A stretch of 64,000 nt of DNA from Chryseobacterium sp. LAM-KRS1 (GTDB lineage: Bacteria > Bacteroidota > Bacteroidia > Flavobacteriales > Weeksellaceae): assembly GCF_013184525.1 (NCBI RefSeq), contig NZ_JAAOIZ010000004.1, positions 434,001 through 498,000 of the forward strand, in the 5' to 3' direction. Positions 1-8,111 of the stretch are shown piece by piece; the stretch's first letter is position 1; each line of letters starts with the position of its first letter. The notes beneath the pieces were generated by a model. It had not been told where the DNA came from. It worked only from the letters and a program-made list of their open reading frames with translations, and did not search any database. The translations under genes were made by a program, and so were the position numbers.

Positions 1-647
1 CAAGATGTATGGTAATTGCTTTTATTCTTTTAGGAATATCAGCTTATTCTCAGGCAAAAATAAAATTTTCGAGCATTCCTAATGTTTTGCAGGGAATAGA
101 GCCTAACGACAAAATTGACTTTTGGGTGTTGAATTACAATACCTATGGAAAAGATCAGGAATTAAAAGTTTCAGGAGCTAAAAAAGACTTTATTCCGCAG
201 ACATCAGGATTTGATTTATTTCCGGATGAAGATAGCTTTTATTACATCGTTTATTCCTCCGGTGGAAAAATTAATTACGTTACGGATCTTGATGCCTTAA
301 AAAAGTTTGTCGGAAAGATAGATAATGTTCAGGAAGCAGCCATTTTAGCTACTGTGGATGGTTATATGATCGATGAAGAATTTAAGGATGTAGCAGGAAA
401 TTATTATGTAGATCAATCTAACTATTATCTGGATTTAGGGAAATTAACATCAAAGGAATGTCCTTATCAGAAAACCCATTTTACATTAACTGTAAATAAA
501 GCTTCAGGAGCAGTTACTCAGGTAAAAGATAATGGGACTTATATAGAGCTTTATAATAAGAAATGTGCTAATAATCCAAGGCTTTTAAAAATCGAAAAAA
601 AAGAAGAATCTAAAGATGAGTCTAAAAAATCACCCAAAAGAAGGTAA
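1..647 (+). CDS. Secreted hypothetical protein (5' end probably outside the window)
   Basis: About 212 residues are visible from an ATG at 9. The reading frame stays open to the window edge (codons for R-C precede the ATG), and the hydrophobic stretch VIAFILLGISAYSQA looks like the second half of a signal peptide, so the real start is probably upstream and the gene is partial. The mature part has no motif I recognise; it is rich in Tyr, Asp and Lys and ends in a Lys/Glu/Ser-rich tail (KKEESKDESKKSPKRR). It overlaps the following acetyltransferase gene by 32 bases, which suggests one transcript. Function unknown; export to the periplasm or surface is inferred from the signal peptide. Confidence 0.65.
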   Translation, partial: RCMVIAFILLGISAYSQAKIKFSSIPNVLQGIEPNDKIDFWVLNYNTYGKDQELKVSGAKKDFIPQTSGFDLFPDEDSFYYIVYSSGGKINYVTDLDALKKFVGKIDNVQEAAILATVDGYMIDEEFKDVAGNYYVDQSNYYLDLGKLTSKECPYQKTHFTLTVNKASGAVTQVKDNGTYIELYNKKCANNPRLLKIEKKEESKDESKKSPKRR

Positions 648-1149
648 TTTCTACGAAACAGAAAGACTTATCCTTCGTCCGATAACAGTGGATGACCGTG
701 AGTTTATATTTGATCTTTACAACAGACCAAAGTTTATAAAGTTTATTGGTGACCGTCATCTTAAGAATGACTCCGATGCCGAAGCCTATATCAAAAACAG
801 GTTTCTCCCTCAATTGGAACGGTTAGGATTTGGAAACTATCTTGTTATAACTAAAGAAGGAAATAATAAGGTGGGTGCAGTAGGAATTTTCGAACGGGAA
901 GGACTGGAAATATTAGATATAGGATTTTCTTTGTTGGATGAATTCGAAGGCAAAGGATATGCTTATGAAGCTGCCTTAAAAGTTAAATCTATCGGTATGG
1001 ATGACTTCGGGTTAAAGAAAATATCTGCCATTACTTCTAAAGATAATTTTTCTTCTCAAAAGCTAATTGAAAAACTGGGATTGAAATTTCAAAAATACGT
1101 AAGTCTTCCAGGGGATAATGAAGAATTGAGATACTACGAAACCGAATAA
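616..1149 (+). CDS. GNAT family N-acetyltransferase (RimJ/RimL type)
   Basis: A 177-residue single-domain protein of normal length for the RimJ/RimL-like GNAT group. The opening YETERLILRPITVDD is the typical first strand of this group, and the segment around residues 107-125 (LLDEFEGKGYAYEAALKV) is the acetyl-CoA-binding loop followed by its helix; the end LIEKLGLKFQKY is the usual C-terminal strand. Such enzymes move acetyl from acetyl-CoA to an amino group of a protein N-terminus or small molecule; the substrate cannot be read from sequence. The chosen ATG lies inside the end of the preceding gene, consistent with translational coupling. A strong hairpin follows the stop codon. Confidence 0.85.
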   Translation: MSLKNHPKEGNFYETERLILRPITVDDREFIFDLYNRPKFIKFIGDRHLKNDSDAEAYIKNRFLPQLERLGFGNYLVITKEGNNKVGAVGIFEREGLEILDIGFSLLDEFEGKGYAYEAALKVKSIGMDDFGLKKISAITSKDNFSSQKLIEKLGLKFQKYVSLPGDNEELRYYETE

Positions 1150-1170
1150 AATTTCTTTAAAATAAATAGT

Positions 1171-1219
1171 ACAAACCTTTAAACAGCCTTCCTAGTATGG
1201 ACTTTGTTTAAAGGTTTGT
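1171..1219. terminator. Bidirectional intrinsic terminator
   Basis: A perfect 15-bp inverted repeat (1171-1185 with 1205-1219, 19-nt loop) sits between two convergent genes, with a T-run after the right arm and A-rich sequence before the left arm. It can end transcripts of the acetyltransferase (+) and of bcp (-). Confidence 0.75.
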
Positions 1220-1233
1220 TTTACTATATAATT

Positions 1234-1683
1234 TTATCCTTCTAAAATTTGTTCTGCTGCAGTCTTCGAGGTTACTTTTTCAATAACTCTTGTGCAGATC
1301 CCTTTTTCATCAAAGATAAAAGTAGTTCTCACGATTCCCATATACGTTTTGCCAAAAGTCTTTTTCTCCTGCCAAACACCAAATTTTTCGATAACATCAC
1401 GATTTTCATCTGCAATCAGATCATAAGGAAAAGCAAATTTACTATGAAAATTTTTCTGTTTTTTTACAGAATCTCCACTGATACCTAAAAGTTGAAATCC
1501 TGCTTTTTTTAGCTGCGAATAATTATCACTCAGATTACATGCTTCCACAGTACAAGTTGGAGTGTTGGCTTGCGGATAAAAGAAGATAATTAGTTTTTTT
1601 CCAATGAGTTTAGATGAATTTATTGTTTCTCCATCTTGATTGGTCCCTTCAAATTCGGGTAATTTGTCGCCTACTTTCAACAT
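1234..1683 (-). CDS. bcp: Thioredoxin-dependent thiol peroxidase (BCP-type peroxiredoxin)
   Basis: 149 residues, the usual length of bacterioferritin comigratory protein. The AhpC/TSA fold starts at 'LKVGDKLPEF'. The active-site loop TPTCTVEAC holds the peroxidatic Cys44 and the second Cys49 five residues later, the classic spacing of atypical 2-Cys BCP enzymes; 'LLGISGDS' and 'FPYDLIAD' are further family signatures. The protein reduces H2O2 and organic hydroperoxides in the cytosol with electrons from thioredoxin. It faces the acetyltransferase tail to tail and is head to head with nth, with only about 30 bases between the two starts, so the two genes must share a compact divergent promoter region. 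Confidence 0.93.
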   Translation of the reverse strand: MLKVGDKLPEFEGTNQDGETINSSKLIGKKLIIFFYPQANTPTCTVEACNLSDNYSQLKKAGFQLLGISGDSVKKQKNFHSKFAFPYDLIADENRDVIEKFGVWQEKKTFGKTYMGIVRTTFIFDEKGICTRVIEKVTSKTAAEQILEG

Positions 1684-1715
1684 ATTGTTTATTTTTGTTC
1701 AAATTTAGTGGTTAC

Positions 1716-2336
1716 ATGACAAAAAAGCAAAGAGCTGAGCTTGTTCAGCTTGAATTAGAAAAATTATACCCTGAAGTTCCTGTTCCGCTTGCGCACACCG
1801 ATGCTTATACATTGATGGTCGCCGTCGCACTCTCAGCACAAACTACGGATAAAAAGGTGAATGAAGTAACACCACAACTTTTTAAAGTAGCAGGAACACC
1901 GGAAAAAATGGCGAAGCTTGAAGTTTCCGAGATCAAAGAGCTTATCAAAGAGATCGGGCTGTCAAATACTAAAGCCAAAAACCTGAAAAGGATGGCGGAA
2001 TTATTACTTGAAAGGCATAATGGTATAGTGCCGCAAACTTATGAGGAACTTGAGGCTTTACCAGGCGTAGGACACAAAACAGCTTCAGTGGTCATGAGCC
2101 AGGGATTCGGATTTCCTGCATTTCCTGTTGACACGCATATCCACAGATTAATGACCCAATGGAAGCTTACTTCAGGGAAGAATGTTGTGGAAACAGAAAA
2201 GGATGCCAAAAATATCTGGAAGGAGGATGTTTGGAATAAACTTCATCTCCAGATCATTTTCTATGGAAGAGAATATTCTCCGGCACGGGGAAAAGGAGAT
2301 AAAGATTTCATTACCAAGATGATGTTTGAAAAATAA
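1716..2336 (+). CDS. nth: Endonuclease III (HhH-GPD DNA glycosylase) without the iron-sulfur Cys loop
   Basis: 206 residues from the ATG at 1716; an in-frame upstream start at 1614 would lie inside bcp and adds no Nth-like sequence, so I reject it. The helix-hairpin-helix 'LPGVGHKTA' carries the catalytic Lys and 'PVDTHIHRL' the catalytic Asp of bifunctional glycosylase/AP-lyases that remove oxidised pyrimidines in base excision repair. E. coli Nth ends with a four-Cys loop binding a 4Fe-4S cluster; here the matching region (YGREYSPARGKGDKDF) has no cysteine at all, so the cluster must be missing. The sequence otherwise aligns well and looks functional. Divergent from bcp. Confidence 0.93.
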   Translation: MTKKQRAELVQLELEKLYPEVPVPLAHTDAYTLMVAVALSAQTTDKKVNEVTPQLFKVAGTPEKMAKLEVSEIKELIKEIGLSNTKAKNLKRMAELLLERHNGIVPQTYEELEALPGVGHKTASVVMSQGFGFPAFPVDTHIHRLMTQWKLTSGKNVVETEKDAKNIWKEDVWNKLHLQIIFYGREYSPARGKGDKDFITKMMFEK

Positions 2337-2783
2337 TCAGCTATCCAGTAATCTTCTGTGATAATTGATCTGTCCCAAATGATAGCTTAAATGTCCCATA
2401 AGATGAATCAGAAAATATCCGGTTGTCATTTTGTATCCCAATGGTTCAAAAGGATATTCGTTTTCTAGGTCAGCATCTGTAAGGTTATTTAAAGAGGAGT
2501 TTACAACTTCAAGAGTATTTTCAATTTGTCGAAGTAACTCTGCTCTTGGAATATCTTTTAAAGAAAATTCAAGTTCACGGTTTCTTATATATCCGGTATT
2601 TCCAAGGATAGCGCCTACGAAATGGCTCAGGTTTCCGACCAGATGAAGAGATAGGGTTCCTGCAGAATTAGCAATGTTTTTATCTGTTTTCCAAATAGAT
2701 GCTTCATTATGGTAAGCTTCAATTTCTGCTTTTAGTTTATTTAAATCTCTGGCAAAGAGAGATTGTAAAGATTCAATTGTCAT
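2337..2783 (-). CDS. DinB-like / DUF1572 family protein
   Basis: 148 residues forming a predicted four-helix bundle typical of the DinB/YfiT superfamily. Possible metal ligands are the histidines in 'SLHLVGNLSHF' (about residues 45-55) and in 'HLMGHLSYHLGQINYHRR' near the C-terminus, matching the DinB pattern of one His in helix 2 and two more in the last helix. Family members are metal-dependent thiol transferases or damage-inducible proteins of unknown substrate. The gene ends one base after nth (convergent, with no room for a separate terminator). Confidence 0.75.
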   Translation of the reverse strand: MTIESLQSLFARDLNKLKAEIEAYHNEASIWKTDKNIANSAGTLSLHLVGNLSHFVGAILGNTGYIRNRELEFSLKDIPRAELLRQIENTLEVVNSSLNNLTDADLENEYPFEPLGYKMTTGYFLIHLMGHLSYHLGQINYHRRLLDS

Positions 2784-2869
2784 GTTTATAGTTTTGTATG
2801 TTATTGATTGTGTCTTTGAAAGAAGGAATCATAAAGCTTCTTTGCAAAAAATTAATTACCATTAAACTT

Positions 2870-2902
2870 AAAAAAAAAGGAGCAATTTTAATAAACTGCT
2901 CC
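2870..2902 (-). terminator. Intrinsic terminator of the DUF885 gene
   Basis: On the minus strand a 10-bp stem (GGAGCAGTTT pairing with AAATTGCTCC, one G-U pair, 4-nt loop; arms at 2893-2902 and 2879-2888) is followed by an uninterrupted run of eight or more T. It lies just downstream of the DUF885 stop codon. Confidence 0.75.
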
Positions 2903-2936
2903 ATCAAAAATATTAATTTTTTATTTCTTTAAAAGA

Positions 2937-4733
2937 TTACTTTTGCTTCTTCGCCCAAAGTTCCATTTTTCTGTTCAAAACATCGAGTGGAAGACAACCC
3001 TGGCTTAGAACTTCATCATGGAAATTGGCCAGATTAAATTTCTTTCCTAGCTGTTTCTGATACTGATCTCTCAACTCACGTATTCTTAAAGAACCGATTT
3101 TATATCCCAACGCTTGTCCTGGCATTGCCATATATCTTTCCACTTCTGCAGTTGCTCCTGCTTCATCATAAGAGATATTGCTTAGAAAGTATTTAATTGC
3201 TTCCTCTCTGGTCATTTTTCCTGTGTGAAGCCCTGTATCCACAACCAATCTTACAGCTCTCAGCATCTGGTCGCTTAAATATCCCATTTTCTGATAAGGA
3301 TCTGTATACAATCCAAACTCAGGACCTAATGTTTCACAATAATGCGCCCAGCCTTCTCCATAAGCTCCGAACCACCCGAATCTCATAAACTTAGGAAGCT
3401 TTGTGTTTTCCTGCTGAAGAGAAACCTGATAATGATGTCCCGGTATCGCTTCATGCAAGAAAAGGGATTCCATTCCGGAAGTTACATTGAATTTTGCCGG
3501 ATCCGGAAGGGGAACATAAAAGATACCCGGTCTCTTACCGTCAGGAGTTCCGGGAGTATACTCAGCGCTTGCGGTGGCCTCTCTAAACTTTTCCGTCTGT
3601 CTGATCTCAAATTTTGTTTTCGGAGTTACATTAAACATGGTTTTCAGTTTCGGAGTTATTTTGGCTAAGATTCCGTTAAAACCAGCCAGAACTTCTTTTG
3701 ACGTTTTGTAAGGCATTGCCTTAGGGTCTGTCTTTACAAATGTTATAAACTCTTCCAGACTTCCTGTGAATCCGACCTGCTGTTTTACCTTCTCCATTTC
3801 TGAACGAAGCATGGCCACCTGCTGAATACCGATTTTATTAATTTCTTCAGGAGACTTGTTGGTTGTTGTCCAGCTTTTTACATAATACTGGTAAATTTCG
3901 TTTCCTTTTGGTAAGCTGTTGTAACCATCTGTATCTCTGCCTTTAGGCAAGTATTCCTTTTCTAAAAAGTTACCCATTTTTGTGTAGGCAGGAATGATTT
4001 TTTTGAGAATAGCATCCTTGTAAAGTGTGGTGAACTTTTCTTTTTGTGCCTGGGTAAAATTCTTCGGGAATTTTTTGATAGGACCGTAAAATATATTTTT
4101 TTCAAAGTCCGGAGTAATGATTTCTTCAGCTTTCATCTGGGGAATCATCTTTACAATGAGCTTTTTAGGCAAAACTATTTTATTGCTAATTCCTTCTTTA
4201 AAATTTTCTATTGCAGTGTCCATCCACACCGGAAATTTATTCATTCTCTGCAACCAGTCCGCATAGTCTTTTTCTGTTTTAAAAGGCTGGCTTCCTTCTC
4301 CACTGCCAAACAGGGGAAAGTTCAGAGGAAGTCCTGTAAACTGGCTGAATGGAATGTATTCCGGATGATACGCATAGGCTTCTATTTTGTCTTTTAAGGT
4401 ATAATCCAGTACATCATAAACTACTTTATCATCATCAGAGAGATTTTTATAATCCACTTTATCTAATTGGTTCTGAATAGAATTATAAAAAGCAATTTCT
4501 CCTGAAATAAAATCTTTATCAATATTAATAGGTAATTGATCATTATACCTTGTGTCTCCTTGAGAAGTAGCATCAAGAGGATACAGCTTCAGATATTGTT
4601 CATAATAGTTAGAAGCAATGGAGTCTAAATTCGTTGGAGTTACTTTCGTTAAAGGGGAGTCAGACTTTTTACACGCTGTCAGGCTTATCACCAATCCTAG
4701 GCTTAAAATACTTTTTGATAAAAAATTTTTCAT
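2937..4733 (-). CDS. DUF885 family lipoprotein, putative zinc carboxypeptidase-like
   Basis: 598 residues from the ATG at 4733; a TTG seven codons upstream is possible but would spoil the signal sequence. MKNFLSKSILSLGLVISLTACKK is a clear lipoprotein signal with lipobox LTAC. The large helical domain belongs to DUF885, whose hallmark HEAIPGHHYQ (around residue 426) resembles the HExxxH zinc site of M32-like metallopeptidases; 'GWAHYCETLG' about 40 residues later can supply the third ligand (Glu). The C-terminus 'GQALGYKIGSLRIRELR' is also typical of the family. Members are thought to be extracytoplasmic peptidases. The gene stands alone with its own terminator. Confidence 0.85.
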   Translation of the reverse strand: MKNFLSKSILSLGLVISLTACKKSDSPLTKVTPTNLDSIASNYYEQYLKLYPLDATSQGDTRYNDQLPINIDKDFISGEIAFYNSIQNQLDKVDYKNLSDDDKVVYDVLDYTLKDKIEAYAYHPEYIPFSQFTGLPLNFPLFGSGEGSQPFKTEKDYADWLQRMNKFPVWMDTAIENFKEGISNKIVLPKKLIVKMIPQMKAEEIITPDFEKNIFYGPIKKFPKNFTQAQKEKFTTLYKDAILKKIIPAYTKMGNFLEKEYLPKGRDTDGYNSLPKGNEIYQYYVKSWTTTNKSPEEINKIGIQQVAMLRSEMEKVKQQVGFTGSLEEFITFVKTDPKAMPYKTSKEVLAGFNGILAKITPKLKTMFNVTPKTKFEIRQTEKFREATASAEYTPGTPDGKRPGIFYVPLPDPAKFNVTSGMESLFLHEAIPGHHYQVSLQQENTKLPKFMRFGWFGAYGEGWAHYCETLGPEFGLYTDPYQKMGYLSDQMLRAVRLVVDTGLHTGKMTREEAIKYFLSNISYDEAGATAEVERYMAMPGQALGYKIGSLRIRELRDQYQKQLGKKFNLANFHDEVLSQGCLPLDVLNRKMELWAKKQK

Positions 4734-4846
4734 TTCAGAATCTTTATGTAACAAAAGTAAGTATTATTGGAGGATCAGAAAAAAGATAGGATCATGATTT
4801 TGGAAAAAATAATTTTCAAAATATTTTTCAAATTCAATCTATTTTT

Positions 4847-4854
4847 TATCTTTG
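4847..4854 (+). promoter_or_regulatory. Probable -7 promoter box (TATCTTTG)
   Basis: TATCTTTG matches the Bacteroidetes consensus TAnnTTTG and lies about 50 bases before the start codon at 4903. No clear TTG at the -33 position is visible, so the assignment rests on the -7 box and its position. Confidence 0.45.
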
Positions 4855-4902
4855 CTTAAAACATTTAACAATCATATTATTACAGCTCTTTTTTAAGAAA
4901 TA

Positions 4903-5364
4903 ATGAAAGGGATTTTAAAAATTTACCATCCGGACGAAACGTTAAAATACAATATAAGAAGTACTTATTGCAAGGCTATTTATAGTAATCAACAACATTT
5001 CCTTGAAGTTGAAATCATAACGGATGATGGCTTGGATCATGTAGAAGATGATTCTTTACAATACAATTTTCCACAACTCTCACTAGAAGTTTTCGACTTT
5101 CCTATTGATTCTGCGGACCTTGAAGGAAAAACGATAAACATCAATGATTCTGAAGATGAAACCTTTACAGAGGTGGATTTGTTCGACGATGAAGATGCTT
5201 TTATCTACGATAATGAGTTGGTATTTGAAAAAAATGAAGAAGGCGAATTGGATCTGATCTGGAAGGGGACGATTGATGATTTTTACACAGGATCAGATAC
5301 TCCGATTGCTTTTAGACTTAAATGTGAACTAAAACAGGATAATATTGAGGTAGACGAAGATTAA
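4903..5364 (+). CDS. Acidic hypothetical protein
   Basis: 153 residues, without signal peptide or membrane segment, strongly acidic: Asp and Glu dominate residues 75-125 and the end (NIEVDED). It appears to be mostly beta-strand. I do not recognise the family; a cytosolic protein is likely. It stands between a divergent lipoprotein gene and the ExbB operon, with a promoter box about 50 bases upstream and no obvious terminator before exbB. Confidence 0.7.
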   Translation: MKGILKIYHPDETLKYNIRSTYCKAIYSNQQHFLEVEIITDDGLDHVEDDSLQYNFPQLSLEVFDFPIDSADLEGKTININDSEDETFTEVDLFDDEDAFIYDNELVFEKNEEGELDLIWKGTIDDFYTGSDTPIAFRLKCELKQDNIEVDED

Positions 5365-5503
5365 AAAATTTATCTTCCTCAATAATTTTATATTCAATTT
5401 CTTTTCAAAATTCTTTTTGGAAGGAAATTTGCTGTTTATGTGGCAATGGAAAATTTAAGTTGTTTTTAAGCATTTTTTAAGACATGAATTAATAATATTC
5501 CAT

Positions 5504-5511
5504 TACTTTTG
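5504..5511 (+). promoter_or_regulatory. Probable -7 promoter box (TACTTTTG) of the exbB operon
   Basis: TACTTTTG fits TAnnTTTG and lies 33 bases before the exbB start at 5544. A -33 TTG at the right distance is not evident. Confidence 0.45.
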
Positions 5512-5543
5512 TCGTTTAAATTCATTATAAAATATTCACATTA

Positions 5544-6248
5544 ATGCTGTTAACGGAACTTACTCAGATCTTATTTGCACAAATTGCAACACCCGCAGTT
5601 GCCACAGACAATTTAGAATTTTCATTTTGGAATATCATGTTCCATGGAGGAGCCTTCGCTAAAATAGTGATGGTGACCGTATTACTGCTTGGTGTGTTTT
5701 CAGTGTATCTGTTTTTTGAACGGTTTTTCTTTATTAAAAGATTGTCCTCAAAAACAGATTCCAATTTTATGAATAATATTGAAGATTTTATTAAAGAAGG
5801 TAAAATTGAATCAGCGGTAGATTACTGCAAAAGGCAAAACTCACCGGAAGGCAGAATATTGGAAAAGGGGATTTCCAGATTGGGAAGACCTGTTTCAGAT
5901 ATTGTAAGTGCTATGGAGTCCCAGGCTCAGGTTGAAGTAGCCAACATGGAAAAGAACCTTAATCTATTAGCAGTGGTACCAAGTATTGCTCCGATGCTGG
6001 GACTTTTGGGAACGGTTATCGGGATGATATTGGCATTCTTCCATTTGTCACATGCAACAGGGTCTTTCTCTCCAAAAACACTGTCAGAAGGTATTTATAC
6101 TGCTTTGGGACAAACGGCTGTTGGTTTGGCGGTAGCGATTCCTGCTAACTTTTTTTACAATATCCTTTTAACAAGGATTGATAAATTTGTTTTGAGAGCT
6201 CAGAACATGTCTGGTGAATTTTTGGATCTTATCAACAAACCTTTATAA
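5544..6248 (+). CDS. exbB: MotA/TolQ/ExbB proton channel family protein
   Basis: 234 residues. Three membrane segments: about 36-60 (AKIVMVTVLLLGVFSVYLFF), 147-172 (the conserved 'PSIAPMLGLLGTVIGM') and 190-215 (ALGQTAVGLAVAIPANFFYN). This is the core of the inner-membrane proton channel that energises TonB. The order exbB-exbD-tonB-like in one direction with short gaps marks a TonB energising operon, used for uptake through SusC/FhuA-type outer-membrane receptors. Confidence 0.9.
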   Translation: MLLTELTQILFAQIATPAVATDNLEFSFWNIMFHGGAFAKIVMVTVLLLGVFSVYLFFERFFFIKRLSSKTDSNFMNNIEDFIKEGKIESAVDYCKRQNSPEGRILEKGISRLGRPVSDIVSAMESQAQVEVANMEKNLNLLAVVPSIAPMLGLLGTVIGMILAFFHLSHATGSFSPKTLSEGIYTALGQTAVGLAVAIPANFFYNILLTRIDKFVLRAQNMSGEFLDLINKPL

Positions 6249-6339
6249 ATCTTTCTTATGAAATCGCTGTGAAAAAAATTCATTGTATAGAGTTATTAAG
6301 AGCGATTCCATCTGACCCGTAAAAATTTAGAATAAACAG

Positions 6340-6738
6340 ATGAAAATTCAAAGAAGAAATAAAGCAAATCCGGAGTTTAGTTTGGCGGCGATGACTGATG
6401 TCATCTTGCTCATGCTGATCTTCTTTATGATAACATCTTCAGCGGCTAATCAAAGCGCTATTGACGTAAACTTGCCAAAGACAAGCACTGCTGATGATAA
6501 TATACCGAATCCCCTTACAGTAACCATTAAGCCTGACGGAACTTATTATATTGACGATAAGCCTGTATCAAGGGAACAGCTTGAACAAACGATTGTCAGT
6601 AATTTAACCAATCAAACGAATAAATCTTTTACGATTCGGGCAGACGAAAACACGTTGCATAAAGATGTTGTTTTTGCCATGGAAATTGCAGAGAAGCATA
6701 AATTCAATATTGCTCTTGCAACTGTTAAAGATAAATAA
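6340..6738 (+). CDS. exbD: ExbD/TolR family biopolymer transporter
   Basis: 132 residues with a single N-terminal membrane helix (about 17-36, AAMTDVILLMLIFFMITSS). Asp20 in 'MTDVILL' is the conserved proton-carrying residue of ExbD/TolR. The periplasmic part (residues 45-132) has the family pattern 'LTVTIKPDGTYYIDDKPV...FTIRADENTLHKDVV.AMEIAEKHKF'. It forms the stator complex with the ExbB just upstream; the 91-base gap between them holds no gene. Confidence 0.92.
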   Translation: MKIQRRNKANPEFSLAAMTDVILLMLIFFMITSSAANQSAIDVNLPKTSTADDNIPNPLTVTIKPDGTYYIDDKPVSREQLEQTIVSNLTNQTNKSFTIRADENTLHKDVVFAMEIAEKHKFNIALATVKDK

Positions 6739-6770
6739 CCGGAACTTAAGATCCTGGTAATTAGTAAAAA

Positions 6771-7652
6771 ATGAAAAGTTATACTGTAAACAAAAATGAG
6801 GAAACCCGGGACCGGATAAAAAGTGGAATACTTTCTATCCTGGTATGGTCTGCAATCCTGCTTTTTGTTTTTCTATATAAATTAAAGCCGGAACAGAATA
6901 AGGAGCCTGAGGTTGTAACCACTATGTTGGTAAACTTTGGAGATAACCGGAATGGAAATGGTATCGAAGAACCGGCAGAACAGGAAGGAAGTTTAGCTGC
7001 AAAATCGGAAGAAGTTACTCCCGAACCTGTAGAAGCCGTTGTTCCTGAAACTAAAACCGTAGTAAAACCTGAACCCAAGACGGAAACTAAGAAATCTGAA
7101 CCCAAAGATAAAGTAATCACCGGAAATAGTAAAAAAGCGAGCGTTCCGAAAAAAGAAGAATCAAAATCGAATAAAAAAGAAACGACAAGTTCATCCGCTT
7201 TGAAAAACACTAAAAAGACTTCCGGAGCCACAGCAAATTCTAAAACCGGAAATGGAGATGGAAAAGGGAATGCGGCAATCGGTAACCTGATAAAAGGAAG
7301 AGGAACAAAAGCGGGCAGTCAAGGAACGGGAACAGGTATAGGAAATGCAGGAGATCCTTTAGGCGGAGATGGAAATGGAGACAGTAAAGTAGGAATCGAC
7401 AGAAAATTGATTGGCTACATCCCCGGAACAATGGGCAGAGGAGGAGCACAACCACAACACAACTGTACAGCCAGTGGATCCGTTACAGTTGCTTACACCG
7501 TTGATAAGGCCGGAAATGTAGTCTCTGCAAGAAGAGTAGGGGGAATATCGGATCCTTGTGTATCTTCAACCTCTGTAGCGTGGGTTAAAAAATATGTAAA
7601 AGCTGAAAAGGCCAGTACATCATCCACCGGGACCTATAAGATCACATTCTAA
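6771..7652 (+). CDS. TonB-like energy transducer
   Basis: 293 residues in TonB layout: N-terminal membrane anchor (about 20-38, LSILVWSAILLFVFLYKL), a long Pro/Glu/Lys then Gly/Asn-rich periplasm-spanning linker (45-215), and a C-terminal domain with 'SGSVTVAYTVDKAGNVVSARRVGG' (about 233-256), the strand-turn-strand pattern of the TonB C-terminal fold. It starts 33 bases after exbD and so should be the partner of this ExbB/ExbD pair, passing proton-motive energy to outer-membrane receptors. The C-terminal domain is a divergent TonB_C, with two Cys (in PQHNC and SDPC) that could form a disulfide. Confidence 0.83.
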   Translation: MKSYTVNKNEETRDRIKSGILSILVWSAILLFVFLYKLKPEQNKEPEVVTTMLVNFGDNRNGNGIEEPAEQEGSLAAKSEEVTPEPVEAVVPETKTVVKPEPKTETKKSEPKDKVITGNSKKASVPKKEESKSNKKETTSSSALKNTKKTSGATANSKTGNGDGKGNAAIGNLIKGRGTKAGSQGTGTGIGNAGDPLGGDGNGDSKVGIDRKLIGYIPGTMGRGGAQPQHNCTASGSVTVAYTVDKAGNVVSARRVGGISDPCVSSTSVAWVKKYVKAEKASTSSTGTYKITF

Positions 7653-7661
7653 AAATACAAA

Positions 7662-7686
7662 AGCACTTTATTCAAGTGCTTTTTTT
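7662..7686. terminator. Terminator between tonB-like gene and convergent gene
   Basis: A 7-bp stem (AGCACTT 7662-7668 with AAGTGCT 7674-7680, 5-nt loop) followed by seven T. It ends the ExbB operon and overlaps the last codons of the convergent minus-strand gene. Confidence 0.7.
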
Positions 7687-8060
7687 ATTTCATTAATTCT
7701 GTTGATTATAGGAAGGGCAAAGATTCCACTTGTCTGAAGATACAGTTCATAAAAGGTTTTTGCTTTATCCTGAAAATCGCGGTTTTCTGTTTCCTTTCCT
7801 TTAAAATAAAAAAGGTTTCCAAGCATTTCATAATAGTCTTTATGATCCCTTTCCTGTCTTTCATTCACGATTTCTATGATTTCTTCTTTTGTCTTAGAAG
7901 AGATTGCCGTAAAATCTATTTTAAAAATATCCTTCATCAGAGAATCAAAATCCAATTCTTTTTGCATCAAACTTTCTTCAGGCTTGTCTAAAATAAGTTT
8001 TTCCAGGGCCTGTGTCAGTTGACGGATCAGGCGTAATGTAAATTCTTTATCTGTAATCAT
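7668..8060 (-). CDS. Hypothetical helical protein, DUF6483-like
   Basis: 130 residues, all-helical, with a start similar to the DUF6483 family ('DKEFTLRLIRQLTQALEKLIL'). The middle and end (YYEMLGNLFYFKGKE..FQDKAKTFYELYLQ) resemble a tetratricopeptide-like helix pair. No catalytic motif. No signal peptide, so probably cytosolic. Its stop codon lies inside the terminator hairpin of the convergent tonB-like gene. The family call is from memory and tentative. Confidence 0.6.
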   Translation of the reverse strand: MITDKEFTLRLIRQLTQALEKLILDKPEESLMQKELDFDSLMKDIFKIDFTAISSKTKEEIIEIVNERQERDHKDYYEMLGNLFYFKGKETENRDFQDKAKTFYELYLQTSGIFALPIINRINEIKKALE

Positions 8061-8111
8061 ATTCTGGTTGCTTGTTTGTTTGGTTATTGAATGGTTATAA
8101 AATGATATATA

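Noticed and set aside
1614-1715. N-terminal extension of endonuclease III
   Set aside because: It lies inside bcp on the opposite strand, and family members start at the MTKKQRAEL-type sequence.
4734-4754. TTG start for the DUF885 lipoprotein
   Set aside because: It would put seven charged residues before a normal lipoprotein signal; the ATG at 4733 fits better.
6779-7231. 150-residue minus-strand ORF opposite the tonB-like gene
   Set aside because: It is a low-complexity antisense reading of the Lys/Glu/Pro linker with no start region.
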